Source of the DNA: Furcasterigmium furcatum
Lineage: Eukaryota > Ascomycota > Sordariomycetes > Glomerellales > Plectosphaerellaceae
Length of the DNA: 64,000 nucleotides
Assembly (NCBI GenBank): GCA_001599815.1
Contig: BCIA01000008.1
Coordinates: 682,001 to 746,000, forward strand
Reading direction: 5' to 3'
In this document: positions 20,920 through 32,940 of the stretch, piece after piece
Layout of the letters: each line of letters opens with the position of its first letter
Position numbering within the stretch: the first letter of the stretch is position 1
Made by a program: the position numbers and the translations under genes
Notes under the pieces: generated by a model
Database searches by the model: none
Told to the model about the DNA's origin: nothing
What the model saw: the letters and a program-made list of their open reading frames with translations, nothing else

Positions 20920-23096
20920 TTACCTGTGCACGACGGGCTCGGGCTCGGTCGGCGTCTGGTACACGCTGCCCTCGCCGGGCCTCTCTTCAGAGGACCGCCG
21001 AGGCAGCGTGCCTTTCTCGGCGTCGCCAAGATCGGAGGAGCTGCGCTTCGCCTTGTCGTCGTCGATCTTCTCGTTGGAGCCACGGCCCGAGGCAATGACA
21101 GTCTCCTCGTCCGAGACACCGTCCGCGAAGTCGTTCTCGGCGTTGGCGCGCTTCAGAATCATGCCAGGGGCGATGGGGTAGGTGCCATCGTTGATCCTGT
21201 TGCGAGGAACGAAGATGTTGAACCACTTGGGCATCATCAAACCCGCAAATGAGACAATGATGACCAAGTGCATGAAGGCGAAGCCGACAATATGCAGCGG
21301 GTCAGTGCGCTCTCCGTAGAAGCGGGGGTACGCCATGGAGAAGAGCATGCCGATGATGGGAGCGGTGATGTACTTGAGGACAGGGCCGAAGACCACGGGG
21401 AGCAGCCAGTTGTCGCCATGGCCGATGACCGAGTTGAGGTCGCGACGGAGCTGGTTGCCCTGTAACAAGTCAGCAGACGGGACAACGGACACACCAACAG
21501 AAAACTCACCTGGTAGAACGCGAGCCACCAGAACTTGCGGACAATTGCGCCGGATGTGCCCCAAAATCGAGGAGTCTCGGCTTCGGGGGTCTTAGACAGG
21601 AGGACAGCAACGACGCAGGAGACGATGAAGATGCCGAAACCGACACCAGCGCCAGCCTCGGGGCTGACAGCATGGCCAGTGGCGAAACCGCCCACCTGGC
21701 CACCAATCAAGCCGAAGGTCCAGAGGGCAAAGGGGACCATACCACACTGGTCGACGACATCATGATAGCGGTAGAGAGTCGTGGCGCAATTGGCCTCGGC
21801 CCACACAATGAAGAAGAGAGCGAGGTAGTTGACCCAGGTGTCTGCTGCGATGAGCATATCGTAGCCGAACTCCGTGGTGAAGGGGACAGAGATGAGCATG
21901 GACACGACCATGATGACAGTGACGACAACGGGGCGAGGCCACCTCTTTCCCCAGTCGGTGTCGACGATGCCGGTGATCATGGCTTCCAGCATGGCGAAGG
22001 CAGAGGACATGCCGAGCAGGAAAAGCGTCGCGAAGAAGATGACGGCGAAGAAATTAGCGCCAGGCATCTGAGCCAGAGCCTCGGGATACGTCAGGAAGGC
22101 GGCGGTAAAACTGTCCAGCAGACCGTCGGTCTCGGGGGTCAAACCGAGGTATCCGATGACGCTGAAGACGGCAAAGGCGGCCGCCGCCTCGATGAACATG
22201 TTGGCGACGCCAATGATGACGGCGTCCTGCACGGCATTGCTGTACTTGGAGTTGTAGCTGGCGTAAGAGGTGTAGTATCCCATACCGATACCGGCGGAGA
22301 AGAAGATCTGGCCACAGGCCTCCTGCCAGAGGGTGGCGGACGCAAGCTTCGAGGAGTCCCAGTGGCCCATGTACATGCGCACACCATCGATCGCGTTGGG
22401 CAGCGCGGCGCTGCGGCCGATGAGGATGATGATGAGGGTCAGGGGAATGCCCATGGTGAAGTAAACGACGCGGCCGGTCAGGCCAACGCCACGGAAGACG
22501 CAGAGCCACATGATGACCCAAGTGAAGATGGTCCAGCCGAGGGTTTCACCGTTGACAGCCACACCAGGGTAGGAGGTGTAGCTGACGATGCTGCCGTCGT
22601 CGCCAATGACTCCGGGGATGGAATCCACCTTCTCGAGGATGAAGTCGTTGTAGAACTCCTGCGGACGACCCTCCCACGGCAGCGGGCTGTGGAAGGAGTA
22701 GCGGAAGAACTTCATGATCCACGCGATCATGGGAACAAAGTAGATGGTAACGGCATAACCGTTATAGATGACACCGAGACCAACACCCTTGGCACGCTTG
22801 TTCGCGGTGTTCCACGCGACGACGCAGCCAGCGCGGAAGGCCTGTCCGATGGCGATCTCGAGCATGAGGGTGGGGATGGCGAGGAAGAAGAGAGAGAGCA
22901 GGTAGGGCACGAAGAACTGCAGCCCGTTGTTGTTGTAGACGATGGAGGGGTAGCGGAGGAGACTGCCAAAACCGACAGCGCCACCCATGGCGGCGAGAAT
23001 GAAAGAGCGGCGGCTGCCCCAAGCATCGCGCCCATCAGCGGACTTTGCTGCTGGGGGCGCGAACTTGTTCAGGCATTTGCGGAGGAAGTCCTTCAT
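20920..23096 (-). CDS. Sodium:neurotransmitter symporter (SNF/SLC6) family transporter
   Basis: Two exons, 21510-23096 and 20920-21459, flank a 50-bp intron (GTGAGT...TTACAG) and give 708 residues. The hallmark first helix region is present: AWGSRRSFILAAMGGAVGFGSLLRYPSIVYNNNG, shown here in pieces as WGSRRSFILAAMGGAVGFGS and LLRYPSIVYNNNG. FFSAGIGMGYYTSYASYNSKY matches the SLC6 TM6 unwound region. About 12 helices are expected, then a long hydrophilic tail with acidic and Ser-rich blocks (about residues 645-708). The family co-transports amino acids or amines with sodium; fungal members are largely uncharacterised and presumably sit in the plasma membrane. A very long upstream region (3.4 kb) precedes it. 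Confidence 0.92.
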
Positions 23097-26000
23097 CGTG
23101 GGCGTAGACGGCTCTCAAGCCGATGGCGAAGTTCGGGTTGTCAAGAGGAGAAGAGCGAGGCCGGGATTTTCATGGAGGGAAGTCGGCGGGATGTGGCGTC
23201 TGAAGTACGCAGAAGTCGACGGGCTGGCGAGGTACTTGAGCCACTTCGTTGGTGAGCAAGCCGCAAAAGTCTATTGTGAGGCAGCGAGAGTACGAGGGTG
23301 AGGAGGAGTGAGAAGAGGAGGAGGAGGAGCGAGCAGGACAGTGTCTGAAACAATGCGAGAGAAGGATGAAGGGTTTTATGGAGAGCATCCTGGCCAAGAC
23401 GACGGACACGGGGTGGAACTGGAGCAGTAAACCGGAGGAGGGTCTCGAGACATGATGGCAGGTGGCGGCGTCGAGCAGCACAGTGGAAGAAGACTGGGCC
23501 AAGAATCGAAAAATCCCTAGGGCGCCGTGGAGGCGGTCGATGCAGGGCGTTGCGAGAGTTAGGTAATTGGCGTGAGGAAAGCCTCGTGGAGTCCGAGTCG
23601 TGTGGTGAGAGAGTCGGCAGCGGAGGCCTGGCATTGGTCAGCCTTCTGGAGCCTCACCCGAGTGTGACGTTCGTTGGTGATTCCGGAAGTCTTGGGCGGC
23701 TCGGCGGAATCCACATCAGCGGCGACGGACCACTGGGACGTGAACTGACGACATGAAGATCTGCTGTTCTTCGATGTATCGACCTCGCGGCGACCTCCGG
23801 CCCCGATTTTCCAAGTGTCGGGTTTGCATCCCAGACGCTGCACCCGCGATGTCTCGGGCAGTCTGGCACAACGTGTATGGGCGAACTGTGTGGAGGTGCT
23901 CGGGGTTCTGGAAATGAAGGGTCCTGGCAACTGGAGATGGATGTTTGGGCTGCTCCCCAGCGCTTTGCATCGCTCCACGGGTCATCCAGGAGAATAAAGA
24001 AGCACGGCATCCAGGGCGAAGGGCGTCGGTCTCGTCGCCGCTGGCCAAGCTGGCCCAGTCCAGCAAGAGATTCGACCCGATCGGCGACGGGGTCCTGGTC
24101 TCGGCATGCTTAACGACCTGGAATACTTGGCGGCTGTCACTGTTCTGGAACTCGTCCTGCTCTCGGCCTGCTTTTCAGCGGCCGTCGTGGTCGTCGTCAG
24201 CCAAGACCGACGCGTCAGGCAGGCCGGACCCTTTCGAAAAGCCGACGTCCACCCTTGCCCGATTCGGGACTCTCTTCCCCCTTCAGCTGGAGCCGGCATT
24301 TTAAGTGCAGTCAAAGTCGCGTGACTTCGGGCTGGTCTTTGTACGCGGAGTCCATCGGGGCCCGCGAAACCCAAGGCCCAAGGTATGGTTCTGGCTGCAG
24401 AGCGGATGGGATCGAAGCTGCCATCTTGGCGGCGGTTGGATGGTGGGGCACAACCAGCTGAAGGTTTGTCAAATGTTTTCATGCCTCCAGGAGGCGGAGA
24501 TGAGGCGCCTGCGTCTGTTGCTGATGGCCCAACAAGTAGAAGTTGAGTGCATAATGCGACGGAAGATGGAATGACAGAAGTGTCACAGCAGCATCGATTG
24601 CTCTTTCCCCGACGCTGCAGCTTCCTCAGACTTTGCAGTCACACGAGCACGACGGCGTGGGCGGCAACGCGGGAAGGAGCGATCCACATCTCGTCAATGA
24701 CGTCAGTGATGCAGTAGTGTACAGTGCGAGCAAGAGCCTTCTAGCGCAGGACACGGCCAAAAAATCGCGATGCCGTTGTCTTGGCGTTTTCCATCTTCAG
24801 GAAAAAGTCCGCACAGTCCGCAGGGCGCACAACTGATTATCCAATGCACGGAACCCGACGCCGACCCTTTCTATCGGCCGACAGTCTGGAGACCAGACCG
24901 ACCCTGGAGGGGCAGGATGAATCCACTGGCGGCATCCATGGCCTGCCACGTCGTACCAAGTGGCACCAGCTCCGACCCTGAAGCTCCGGTCTTGCGGCCA
25001 AAGCCCGAGAGGATCACCAGGGACCGATTGAACATCACGACTGCTCTATTGGTCCGTCCGTCTTGGGCCATTCGCTGGTGGGTGTCTCATGATACCGTCG
25101 GATCGGCCCAGACAAGTCTGCCACGGCCAACGCCCCTTACATTGGGTCGAGGCGTCGCATCCCCCTGACGTGGGGAGATTAACGCGTTGTTTTCGGCCGG
25201 CGAAGACTGAAGTCCCAAAGGTTTATTCTGTTGCCTTGATGGCAGAGGAGCTGGAGATGCGCAGGCAGACACATTTCGCCGGCGCATGCAGACCGTCTTT
25301 CGGCTCTTTCTGCGCATCCCGCATCCATCTGGGCCCAGATCCAGGTCCAGGTCCTGTCCCTGTGCCGGCTTGGCCTTATCTTATTCTGTCCTCGACCCCG
25401 CGACTCGGAATAGAACCCATGGAGCCTCTGCAGGCAACTGCCAAACCCCTGCGTCGATAATTCTGTTGCCTTCGAACATCTCCATCGAACTTTGCGCATG
25501 GCCTGAGCAGCCGGCCGGCGGCAAAGATCTCACCGTCAGCGCCGAGCCGCAAAGTCTTCCGACACTCACTTGCGACTCGCCAACGGCGGCGGTCCCCCCA
25601 CATCCCGCGACGGCCGGGGGAGTTGCTCGCACCACATACATCGCATTCGCGTTCGGGAGTACGTGAATGGACCGACACGACTGCACGACGTCGCCATGTC
25701 CTGAGCCTCCGGTCAACGCACCCACCACCCACCACCCAGCCAGCCAGCTCCTCGCTGGCCGTCCCGTCCCGGCAGGGGACCAGTCAGTCCTCCCCATCAC
25801 CTGCTTGCCCCTCAGACATCCTGTGCCTCTTATCGCTGCCGCCAAGACTCCATCTCAGCGGTCACGCCCGTAGTCGCATCTTTGGACCCTGGAGGGGTCG
25901 ACTTTATCGCCAGACTGACCAATCACCGTGCCACGTGCCTCCGGCATTGGAGAATCGGGCTGCGCCAATGCAAGCAAAGAATGAAGCAATCGCCCTCATG

Positions 26001-26488
26001 TGGACGATTTTTTTTCTTCGAGGATGGGGGGGTCACTCACAGCAATTCTGCGATCCTGGGAGCAAAAAAAACTCACTCAGTGTCCTCCGTGCCCACGATG
26101 AGACCGCTGTGTTGTAAGCGGACGGCGCGGACCCTGGTGGGTTTCCTCTTCAGGACGGAGCTCAGCGCCGCGGGCGAATGACAACCTCCCGAATACCGTT
26201 GCCTTGAGCTCATATGCCCGTTGAGACAACAACAACTCCAAAGTACCAAGTCGAGATGGCTGTGGAGACTGGGGTACCGTAGTTGAACAAGGTTTCCGCG
26301 CTTCGGCGGCCCAAAAGCATGGCTTCCTTTGGGTTGCACACGTGTATGTCTGACGACTGTCCGGGGGTGTGTGCCATGCTTTAAGTAGCTTCCGAGCGCC
26401 CCGAACCCCAACCGCATCCGTCCTCACCACCGCTTCTCATGCTTCCAATCTTCCCATTCAGTGAATCTCAAACATCTCGAGCCCGAAA
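23097..26488. other. Long gene-free interval between divergent genes
   Basis: This 3.4-kb stretch lies between the SNF transporter (minus) and the EEP-family gene (plus). Many frames exist but they are Arg/Ser/Pro-rich shadows. One small frame, 24106-24324 (+), opens with hydrophobic LEYLAAVTVLELVLLSACFS and could encode a small membrane peptide, but nothing else supports it. Short A/T runs occur near 26006 and 26064. No tRNA, repeat array or transposon ORF was seen. Confidence 0.5.
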
Positions 26489-27460
26489 ATGAAGTGGACG
26501 ATACTCATCTCACCGGTCCTCCTGGCCACCGCCGTCCCAGCACTCCCCCAGCCCCAGCGCAACAACCAAGCCCAGCTCACCGAAGACGGCCTCCCCCTCC
26601 GACTCGTCACCTTCAACATCCGCTTCGACGCCACATACCGCGAGCCCGGCGAGAAGCCCTGGTGGGATATCTTCTGCAATACCTGGCCCAGCCGGTGCCG
26701 CATGCCCCATGTCTCCTCGCACTTGCGCTCCCTCGTCGCCACCGCCCCCCGGGGCTCACGAACAATCATATCCCTCCAGGAGGCCCTCAAGAACCAGCTC
26801 CACGACATCCAGTCCCGCCTCGGCTCCTCCTGGGCTCACATCGGCGTCGGCCGCGACGACGGAAAGTCAAAGGGCGAACACTGCCCGATCCTCTACGACA
26901 CCACGGCCCTGCGCCTCATCCACGCCGAGACGAAGTGGCTCTCCGATACCCCTGACAAGGTCTCCAAGATGAAGGGCACCGGCCACCCGCGCGTCGTCAC
27001 CATCGGCGTCTTCGAGGACCTCGCCACCGGCGAGCGCTTCATCCACGCCAACACCCACCTGGAGGCGTGGGTCGGCGACGCCCGCGCCGAGCAGGTCAAG
27101 GTCGTCGTCGCGCAGCTGCGCGGCGTGCAGGAGAAGTACGGCCCGCTGCCCGTCTCGCTCGCGGGCGACTTCAACTCCGCGCCGGGCGAGGACGCGTACG
27201 AGACGATGCTCCAGAGCGGCTACATGAAGGAGCTGTGGGACGTCGCGGAGCACGGCGCGCGCGCGGGCGTCTACGAGACGACGTACACGACCTTCACGCC
27301 CGGGCAGGAGGAGAGCAGGCTTGATTTCCTGTGGGTCGGGCCCAACGAGGACCAGTACGAGGTGCGCAAGTACGAGATCATGAACAACGTGGAGAAGGGC
27401 ATGTACATCAGCGATCACAGGGCGGTGGTTGGAGACGTATTCCTGAGGAAGTCGGAGTAG
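26489..27460 (+). CDS. Secreted endonuclease/exonuclease/phosphatase-family protein
   Basis: Single exon, 323 residues, ATG in context aaaATGAAG. The signal peptide is MKWTILISPVLLATAVPA, cut near LPQ. The EEP fold motifs are all present in order: LVTFNIRFD (Asn), ISLQEAL (catalytic Glu), ANTHLEAWV, LAGDFNSAPGEDAYE (Asp/Asn) and the terminal ISDHRAVVGDV (Asp-His). Members cut phosphodiester or phosphomonoester bonds in nucleic acids, inositol phosphates or sphingomyelin. As an exported enzyme with intact catalytic residues it is likely an active extracellular phosphodiesterase or nuclease; the substrate is not predictable. Confidence 0.92.
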   Translation: MKWTILISPVLLATAVPALPQPQRNNQAQLTEDGLPLRLVTFNIRFDATYREPGEKPWWDIFCNTWPSRCRMPHVSSHLRSLVATAPRGSRTIISLQEALKNQLHDIQSRLGSSWAHIGVGRDDGKSKGEHCPILYDTTALRLIHAETKWLSDTPDKVSKMKGTGHPRVVTIGVFEDLATGERFIHANTHLEAWVGDARAEQVKVVVAQLRGVQEKYGPLPVSLAGDFNSAPGEDAYETMLQSGYMKELWDVAEHGARAGVYETTYTTFTPGQEESRLDFLWVGPNEDQYEVRKYEIMNNVEKGMYISDHRAVVGDVFLRKSE

Positions 27461-29339
27461 GTGCGAGGTGGACGATACCCAGATCACGGCATGGCAGGTG
27501 TGGCATTGCATAGAAACATGGAGTTTGGCGTCGACAGTGCTCGCGGGCAATCAGGCAGATAGTCTTTTCAATACCCTCCAAAATATCCAGTGTTATGATA
27601 CCCAACACATCCCGACCCATCCCACCCATCCTTCTGGCTTTCCACTGGCAAATGCTGCACCCTCGGCCAAAGGGCCTAGACTCCTCGATCCTGGTGCACT
27701 GCAATCCTGCATGTCTCGAAGCGACCCTGTGCCCGCGATGTACCTGGAGAGGTAGTATGCATGTCATCTCCGGTGCAATATCTCTCGTTAGGCACCCGAA
27801 TTCCCAAAATTAGCCGCCGTGATCCCCTCGTCGGGCTCGTCGGGATGTGGGAGAGGCGCCACGCACCCGGGTGACGCGTTTGCTTCCTGCGACAGGTTTA
27901 TCTGATCCCCCGAGTCATGGAAAGCCCCCTAAAAACGGCCACTACGCACGGGACCCCAGAGTCTACAAGTCTGAAATTAGTGTAGGGCAGCTAAAGCTGT
28001 GGCTGCGGTGAGTCGTCGTCAACACTCGACGTGCTGCGCACAATGCACCTTAGCCGGAAAAGTTAATCACAGAGACCTCGGGGTGCGGTAACCACAGGGC
28101 CCCGAGATCGTCGATCTTGGCTGTCACCGCCGCTTGGCCAGGCACCCGTTTAACTGCGATGCGACTGCCCAAAGGGGCTCACACGCGTAATTGGTATGAT
28201 TTATTCACAGGGGTCATCAGTGAGAGCCGAACCTATGGCGATTGTGTCACTCTTTTCGCCCAGTTGCCAAGTTGAGGAGTCGTCTTGGGGAGTTCCTCGC
28301 GAGACGGGCCGATCGATACGGCTGGTTGGAGATGCAGACGTCAACTATTGTTTTTAACAATGCTATAGGACCTTAAAAGTGCCTCTGCCCCTGAATAGAA
28401 GGAGCTCACGCGACTTGGCCACAGCACTGCCACCCAGACGCTCCGCCCTTTAACCCGTGCACCGGCCCCGCAGGAACTTTGACACCGGCCCCATATGGCG
28501 GTCTCGGTCTCGGGATGGTCAAGAATGGGGATTTCTCAAGTGTGTCGCTGTCCTTGTCATCATACGGCAGCCGTGATCGATGCACGGGCCATGGGAGCAA
28601 ACGACGTTGATGACTTGAAGTCATCGAGTCGATGACAGCCACATCTCTCGACTGACAGGGATGTGCTTTGGATTCTCCCGCGGAGATGCTTCATCGTAAC
28701 GGTGTAATTATAATGAGGCTTGACGTGTATCACAGGCCGCCTTGCGAAGGTTTAGATAAGAATCCAGTGTCCGAGAGTGGCGGCGTTCCCTTCATTTCTT
28801 GAGGAGGGAGAGGGCCACGATGCTGGCAGTCTCGTCCTGATCGTGGGGTTGACCGAATTGAGTAGCAGCAGTGTTGACTCCGTGAGATAGCAGGCAACAG
28901 CAATTCGATGGCCCGAAGACATACCAGGGTTCAGAGGAAGGAATTGATGTTGATTCTATCTCATTGGTGAGGGGCTGCAGGACATGGTGTCATTGACTGA
29001 CGGATGAGGCTGGACTTGTGGGCCGATTTCTGGCCGCTTTGGTTGGATGGTGGAACTCAGTTTCTGGTACAGGGGAGTCTTTGGGGATGTTCCTCGAAGC
29101 ATCTCAGCTCGGAGGCTGGTGTTGGAATTTGGTGAGTGTCAAAGGCACTTCAGCTCTCGAAACCAGCGCAGGTCGCAGCTCCTGAGAGTGGATCCAGCTC
29201 GAGACTTCAAGTGGATCCAAGCACGGGCCCCTCCACGTGACAAAACTTGGTGATCCACACCCATCGCCGTTTCTCAGCATCGCGTCTGCATCAACCTGAC
29301 AAACTCACCACCAACCTTCCATCTCACACGCACCCCACA
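27461..29339. other. Gene-free interval upstream of LSM6
   Basis: This 1.9-kb stretch shows no frame with coding character. A pyrimidine-rich leader (acaaactcaccaccaacc) immediately precedes the LSM6 start. Confidence 0.5.
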
Positions 29340-29687
29340 ATGGAGAACGGCAGCACGCAAGGCGAGGGCAAGGACCCCTCCAGCTTCCTCAGCGACATCA
29401 TCGGCAACCCCGTCACCGTCAAGCTCAACTCCGGCGTCGTCTACAAGGGTGAGCCCCTCACCGCGATTGCCTCACCGAGCAAGCAGTACTGACACCCTCC
29501 AGGCGAGCTGCAATCCGTCGATGGCTACATGAACATCGCGCTCGAGAAGACGGAGGAGTTCGTCAACGGCAAGAAGCGACGGTCCTACGGCGACGCGTTC
29601 GTGCGAGGCAACAACGGCAAGCTCACCCCTCAACCCCCTCGCAGCCCCAGCTAACCGCCCGCAGTGATGTACATCTCGGCGGCATGA
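29340..29687 (+). CDS. LSM6: U6 snRNA-associated Sm-like protein LSm6
   Basis: Three exons (29340-29448, 29503-29616, 29665-29687) give 81 residues, the normal size. The Sm1 motif is FLSDIIGNPVTVKLNSGVVY, followed by KGELQSVDGYMNIALEKTEE. The Sm2 end is YGDAFVRGNNVMYISAA. This matches eukaryotic LSm6 from end to end. LSm6 is part of the cytosolic LSm1-7 ring (mRNA decay) and the nuclear LSm2-8 ring (U6 snRNA). The second intron (29617-29664, 48 bp) starts with GC rather than GT (ACG|GCAAGC) and has a CTAAC branch; only this splice restores the conserved RGNNVMYIS end. The gene is convergent with the methyltransferase gene, 118 bp apart. Confidence 0.95.
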
Positions 29688-29805
29688 GGCACGACGGCAC
29701 AGCGGGAGCGGAAGAAATGGCATCAGTCTCAACAGCGCGGAGGAGACGAGTTAACTGAAACAGAAATATACCCCATAATGAACCAACCCCCCCTCGTGCA
29801 TCTAC

Positions 29806-30738
29806 CTACACCCGCGAAGTCCACGCAAAATACGTCTTGCCATGCATCAGCACCTCCCCCTTCTCGTTCGTCTCGACGCTCGGGCCCTGAAGGATCTCGT
29901 CCACCTTGCCCCGGAACGCCGCCAGCTCCGCGCCCTGCAGCACCGCGATCTGGCTCAGCGTCGCGAGCCGCTTCCACAGCGCCTCGCGCGACAGCCACAC
30001 CGTGAAGGGCTCGCTATCCTCGCCGATCGGCACCGAGTACAGCGGCGCCTTCGCCTCGTCGCCGGGCGCGAGGAACTTGGCCGCCGTGGCGATCGGGTTC
30101 GTCGGGAGCTGCGAGTCGAAGACATCCTTCCATTTGTGGTCGCGCAGGCGCGCCTGGCCGTCCCTCGGGAGGGCGTGCACGAGCTGGTTGAGCGCTTCTT
30201 CCCAGGCCGTCGTTGCGGGCCAGCTCTTCGGCTTGTTATCTGCCATCGTCGTTCTTCAGCCTGCGATCGCGCGGTCCCATGCTCGGGGGAGAGACTCACA
30301 CTCGTCGACGTTCCAGATCAGCCCCAGCGTGCCCTGCGGCTTGGTGACGCGCGCGATTTCCGCCAGCGCCTCGTGCGTCGCGAACCAGTGGAACGCCTGC
30401 GCCACGACGACGCCGTCCGCCCACCCGTCCGCGACGGGGATCTTCTCGGCGAAGCCCTCCTTCGTCTCGACACGCGGGAGGGCCTTGCGCTCCAGCTCCC
30501 CGCGCATGCCGGCGTGCGGCTCGACGGCCACGACGGCGAAGTTCTCGGGCCGCGCGGCGAGGGACTCGGTCAGCTTGCCGGTGCCCGCGGCGAGGTCGAT
30601 GACATTCGCGCCCGTGAGGCCGGCGAGCTCGAGGCGGGCGAGGAAGCGGTCGACCGCGACGGGCGGGTAGGACGGCCTGTGGGCGTCGTAGGCGGCGGCG
30701 TCGCCAAAGCCCTTCTCGGCTGTTGCGTGGAGGGCCAT
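29806..30738 (-). CDS. Class I SAM-dependent methyltransferase
   Basis: Two exons, 30300-30738 and 29806-30239, flank a 60-bp intron and give 290 residues. The donor used is gagT|GTGAGT; this yields IWNVDEYNKPKSWP, the expected joined sequence, whereas the neighbouring GT gives a stop. The start MALHATAEKGFGDAAAYDAH is typical of the fungal type-11 methyltransferase group. SAM motif I is NVIDLAAGTGKLTE (residues 45-58), followed by VVAVEPHAGMRGEL and DGVVVAQAFHWF. Substrate unknown; cytosolic. A longer frame extends upstream to 30918 but looks non-coding. Confidence 0.9.
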
Positions 30739-31334
30739 TGTGTCTGGTTGTGATGTCTCGTAGATGATGTCTCGTCTCGCCGTCAAACGCAATGCTCTTG
30801 TGACTCGAGGGCGAGTAGCAAGCTTCTTGTAGCGGGAGGAGCGTTGACGCGTCAACAGCACCCGCGGGACACATCCCGCGGAAAGACCAGCGACTTCGGC
30901 GTCGGAACGCCATCGCACGTCATTTTCTGGGGGACGAGACCCCCGCGATCAACGGGCGGAGAGCCATCCCCGGGGCTCCACTCGCCGAGACCGAGGGGCA
31001 GCGAGGGGTCTTGGGGTCCTAGGCCGTGGCCGGCGCTGCTGTCAAGGGATTGGGGACGGGAATACTTAGTCTGGCGTCCTCGGTGTCCGATGTCCTCGGC
31101 CGACTGAGATGTTCAATGGTTGTGATGCGGGAGACCTCGGCAATGGTTGTAGAGGTGAGGGCAGGAACTGGTATCAATTGTGTCTTCTGCATTCCTTCTC
31201 TCCTCATCACGGTCGCATTCTTTCATTGTGAATTCTGAGCCCGGCCTCAAGCGCCCAACATCGAGGACACTCACAGTCAACGATGCCCTGACCGCCGCAG
31301 ATTCGGAGCGCCTCCGCTGAATTCTCCTTGATCC
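30739..31334. other. Intergenic, no gene seen
   Basis: This stretch holds the upstream region of the methyltransferase gene and the 3' flank of the next minus-strand gene. No coding frame is supported. Confidence 0.4.
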
Positions 31335-32210
31335 TCATTTCTCTCTTGACATGGTCTTCTGCAGCTTATTCCCCCCTCCCAAGGACGACCTCCTTGGCCG
31401 ATGCGCCCTCCACCCCTCCGATCCACCAGCACCGGCCTCACCCTCCTGCCCAGCGCCAGGTTCGTGCTGCCCGTAAGGCGACCGGCCCAATGACCCGGCA
31501 GGAAGCACCTGGAATCCTGGGTTGACATTCCTCCTGACACTGCTCGCGTGCATGACCGCAGGCTGCACCGCTGGCTGGCCGGCCGATCTACCGGCGAGAT
31601 ACGGCACGGCGTTCTCGATGTCGGAGTCGGAGTCGGCGGAGCTGCGGTCGGCGAAGCGCCCCGAATCGTCCGAGTCGGCGTGGTACGCCGTCGAGGGGGT
31701 GTACGTCTGCACCCCCGGCCTTCCGTCGTCCGAGGCGCCGAGGTTGTAGAACCTCCGAGGAGGAGGGGGGTAGTACGCCCTCGGCTGCTGGGCCTGCGAG
31801 TTCTTGAGGATGGGCGTCGTCTGCTTGGGCTTTGGGGCGTCTGCGACGAGGGTCGCGGCGGAGACTTGGCCCGGCGATGAGGGTCGGGAGATCCAGATGC
31901 CGTCGACTTGCACGCCGCTCTGCATTGCGCGGATGCCGAAGGGGACCTCGGGGATCGCGCGCTTGCTCGGGGGCAGGCCGGAGCGGCGCAGGCGGGCGAT
32001 GCGGCCGCGTTTTTCCTCGTCGAGAGCGACCTGTTTGCGGGTTGCGAGGGTCGTCCAGAAGACTTTGAGGTAGCCGACGAGGAAGACGATGGCGATGGCT
32101 CCGGCGAGGACCTGGGTTGTCAGCTGTTTTCGGGATGTTTTGGGGGAAGTAGAGGTGCGTACGAAAGTCATTTGTTGCCAGAGCTCCCAGGAGACGAAGA
32201 AGACGCCCAT
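31335..32210 (-). CDS. Conserved fungal single-pass membrane protein
   Basis: Two exons, 32163-32210 and 31335-32111, flank a 51-bp intron (GTACGC...CCCAG) and give 274 residues. Splicing joins MGVFFVSWELWQQMTF to VLAGAIAIVFLVGYLKVFW, forming one membrane segment near the N-terminus. A charged stretch (RKQVALDEEKRGRIARLRRS) and the conserved block VPFGIRAMQSGVQVDGIWIS follow, then a disordered Pro/Ser-rich C-terminal half. I know this start and block from uncharacterised fungal proteins but no function is established. The last about 60 residues are low complexity, and an alternative 3' end cannot be excluded. Confidence 0.75.
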   Translation of the reverse strand: MGVFFVSWELWQQMTFVRTSTSPKTSRKQLTTQVLAGAIAIVFLVGYLKVFWTTLATRKQVALDEEKRGRIARLRRSGLPPSKRAIPEVPFGIRAMQSGVQVDGIWISRPSSPGQVSAATLVADAPKPKQTTPILKNSQAQQPRAYYPPPPRRFYNLGASDDGRPGVQTYTPSTAYHADSDDSGRFADRSSADSDSDIENAVPYLAGRSAGQPAVQPAVMHASSVRRNVNPGFQVLPAGSLGRSPYGQHEPGAGQEGEAGAGGSEGWRAHRPRRSSLGGGNKLQKTMSREK

Positions 32211-32940
32211 TCTGGCGGTGTCGGGGTGGCCAGTGGGAGACCTGTCCTGGTGTCGGGTTGTCGCAGATGCAGGGCTGGTCAGAAATTGGTCACCGGAGGT
32301 CAATTCCCATAGCAGAACTCCTGGGAAGGTGAAGGAGCAGGTGGAAGAAGTTGTCGTGGTCGCAGTCGACGTTTGAGGGTTCGTGAATTTGGGCAGAGGT
32401 CACTCCACGGCAAGCTGCAGATTCAATTCCACGGCCTCAATTTTTAACAAACAAGACCACAGTGGACCGATCCCTGAGGACGCACAGAATCAGCCATGTC
32501 TGGCTTTAATTGTTGGTGTTACAACAAGGATTTACCTGGATGCCCTGACGAGTGAATGGCGATTGTGCCGCCAAGCTGAACACCTCGTGTCTGCGGCCGC
32601 GTGGGTCTTCGTTGCCAGCGTGTAAGTGACATCTGACACCTCCATCAATCGAAGAACACCGCTCTTTGTAAGGGTTGTTTTAGAAGAGGAAGAATTTCTT
32701 CAAAAACATAGGATTGAAGTCAATCTTATCTCGAGTCTCTCCATCAAGTCGTCGTCTTCTACCAGTTGATCCGTCCAATACCGAAGTCGACTTTGGGTCC
32801 TGAGAGGGTCGCCGAAAGGGTGTCCAACACCTGTGAGAGAGGACAAGACATGCCTTTGTTGGAGTGCCAGTAGTTCCAATTTCTTGAGAACTCTAAGGTG
32901 CGTTTTATATCCAACTGTTAGAACCTAATACCCTCCCACA
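32211..32940. other. Intergenic, no gene seen
   Basis: This stretch is upstream of the membrane-protein gene and downstream of the O-methyltransferase gene. No coding frame was seen. Confidence 0.4.

Noticed and set aside
21672..23255. 527-codon open frame on the plus strand
   Set aside because: Antisense shadow of the SNF transporter with repetitive Asp/Glu/Gly/His composition and no recognisable domain.
24106..24324. 72-residue hydrophobic small ORF
   Set aside because: It has an ATG and a plausible membrane stretch, but the second half is random-looking and no promoter or splice context supports it; mentioned only within the gap entry.
26000..26075. Short T and A homopolymer runs
   Set aside because: No target-site duplications or coding remains flank them, so there is no evidence of a retroposed element.
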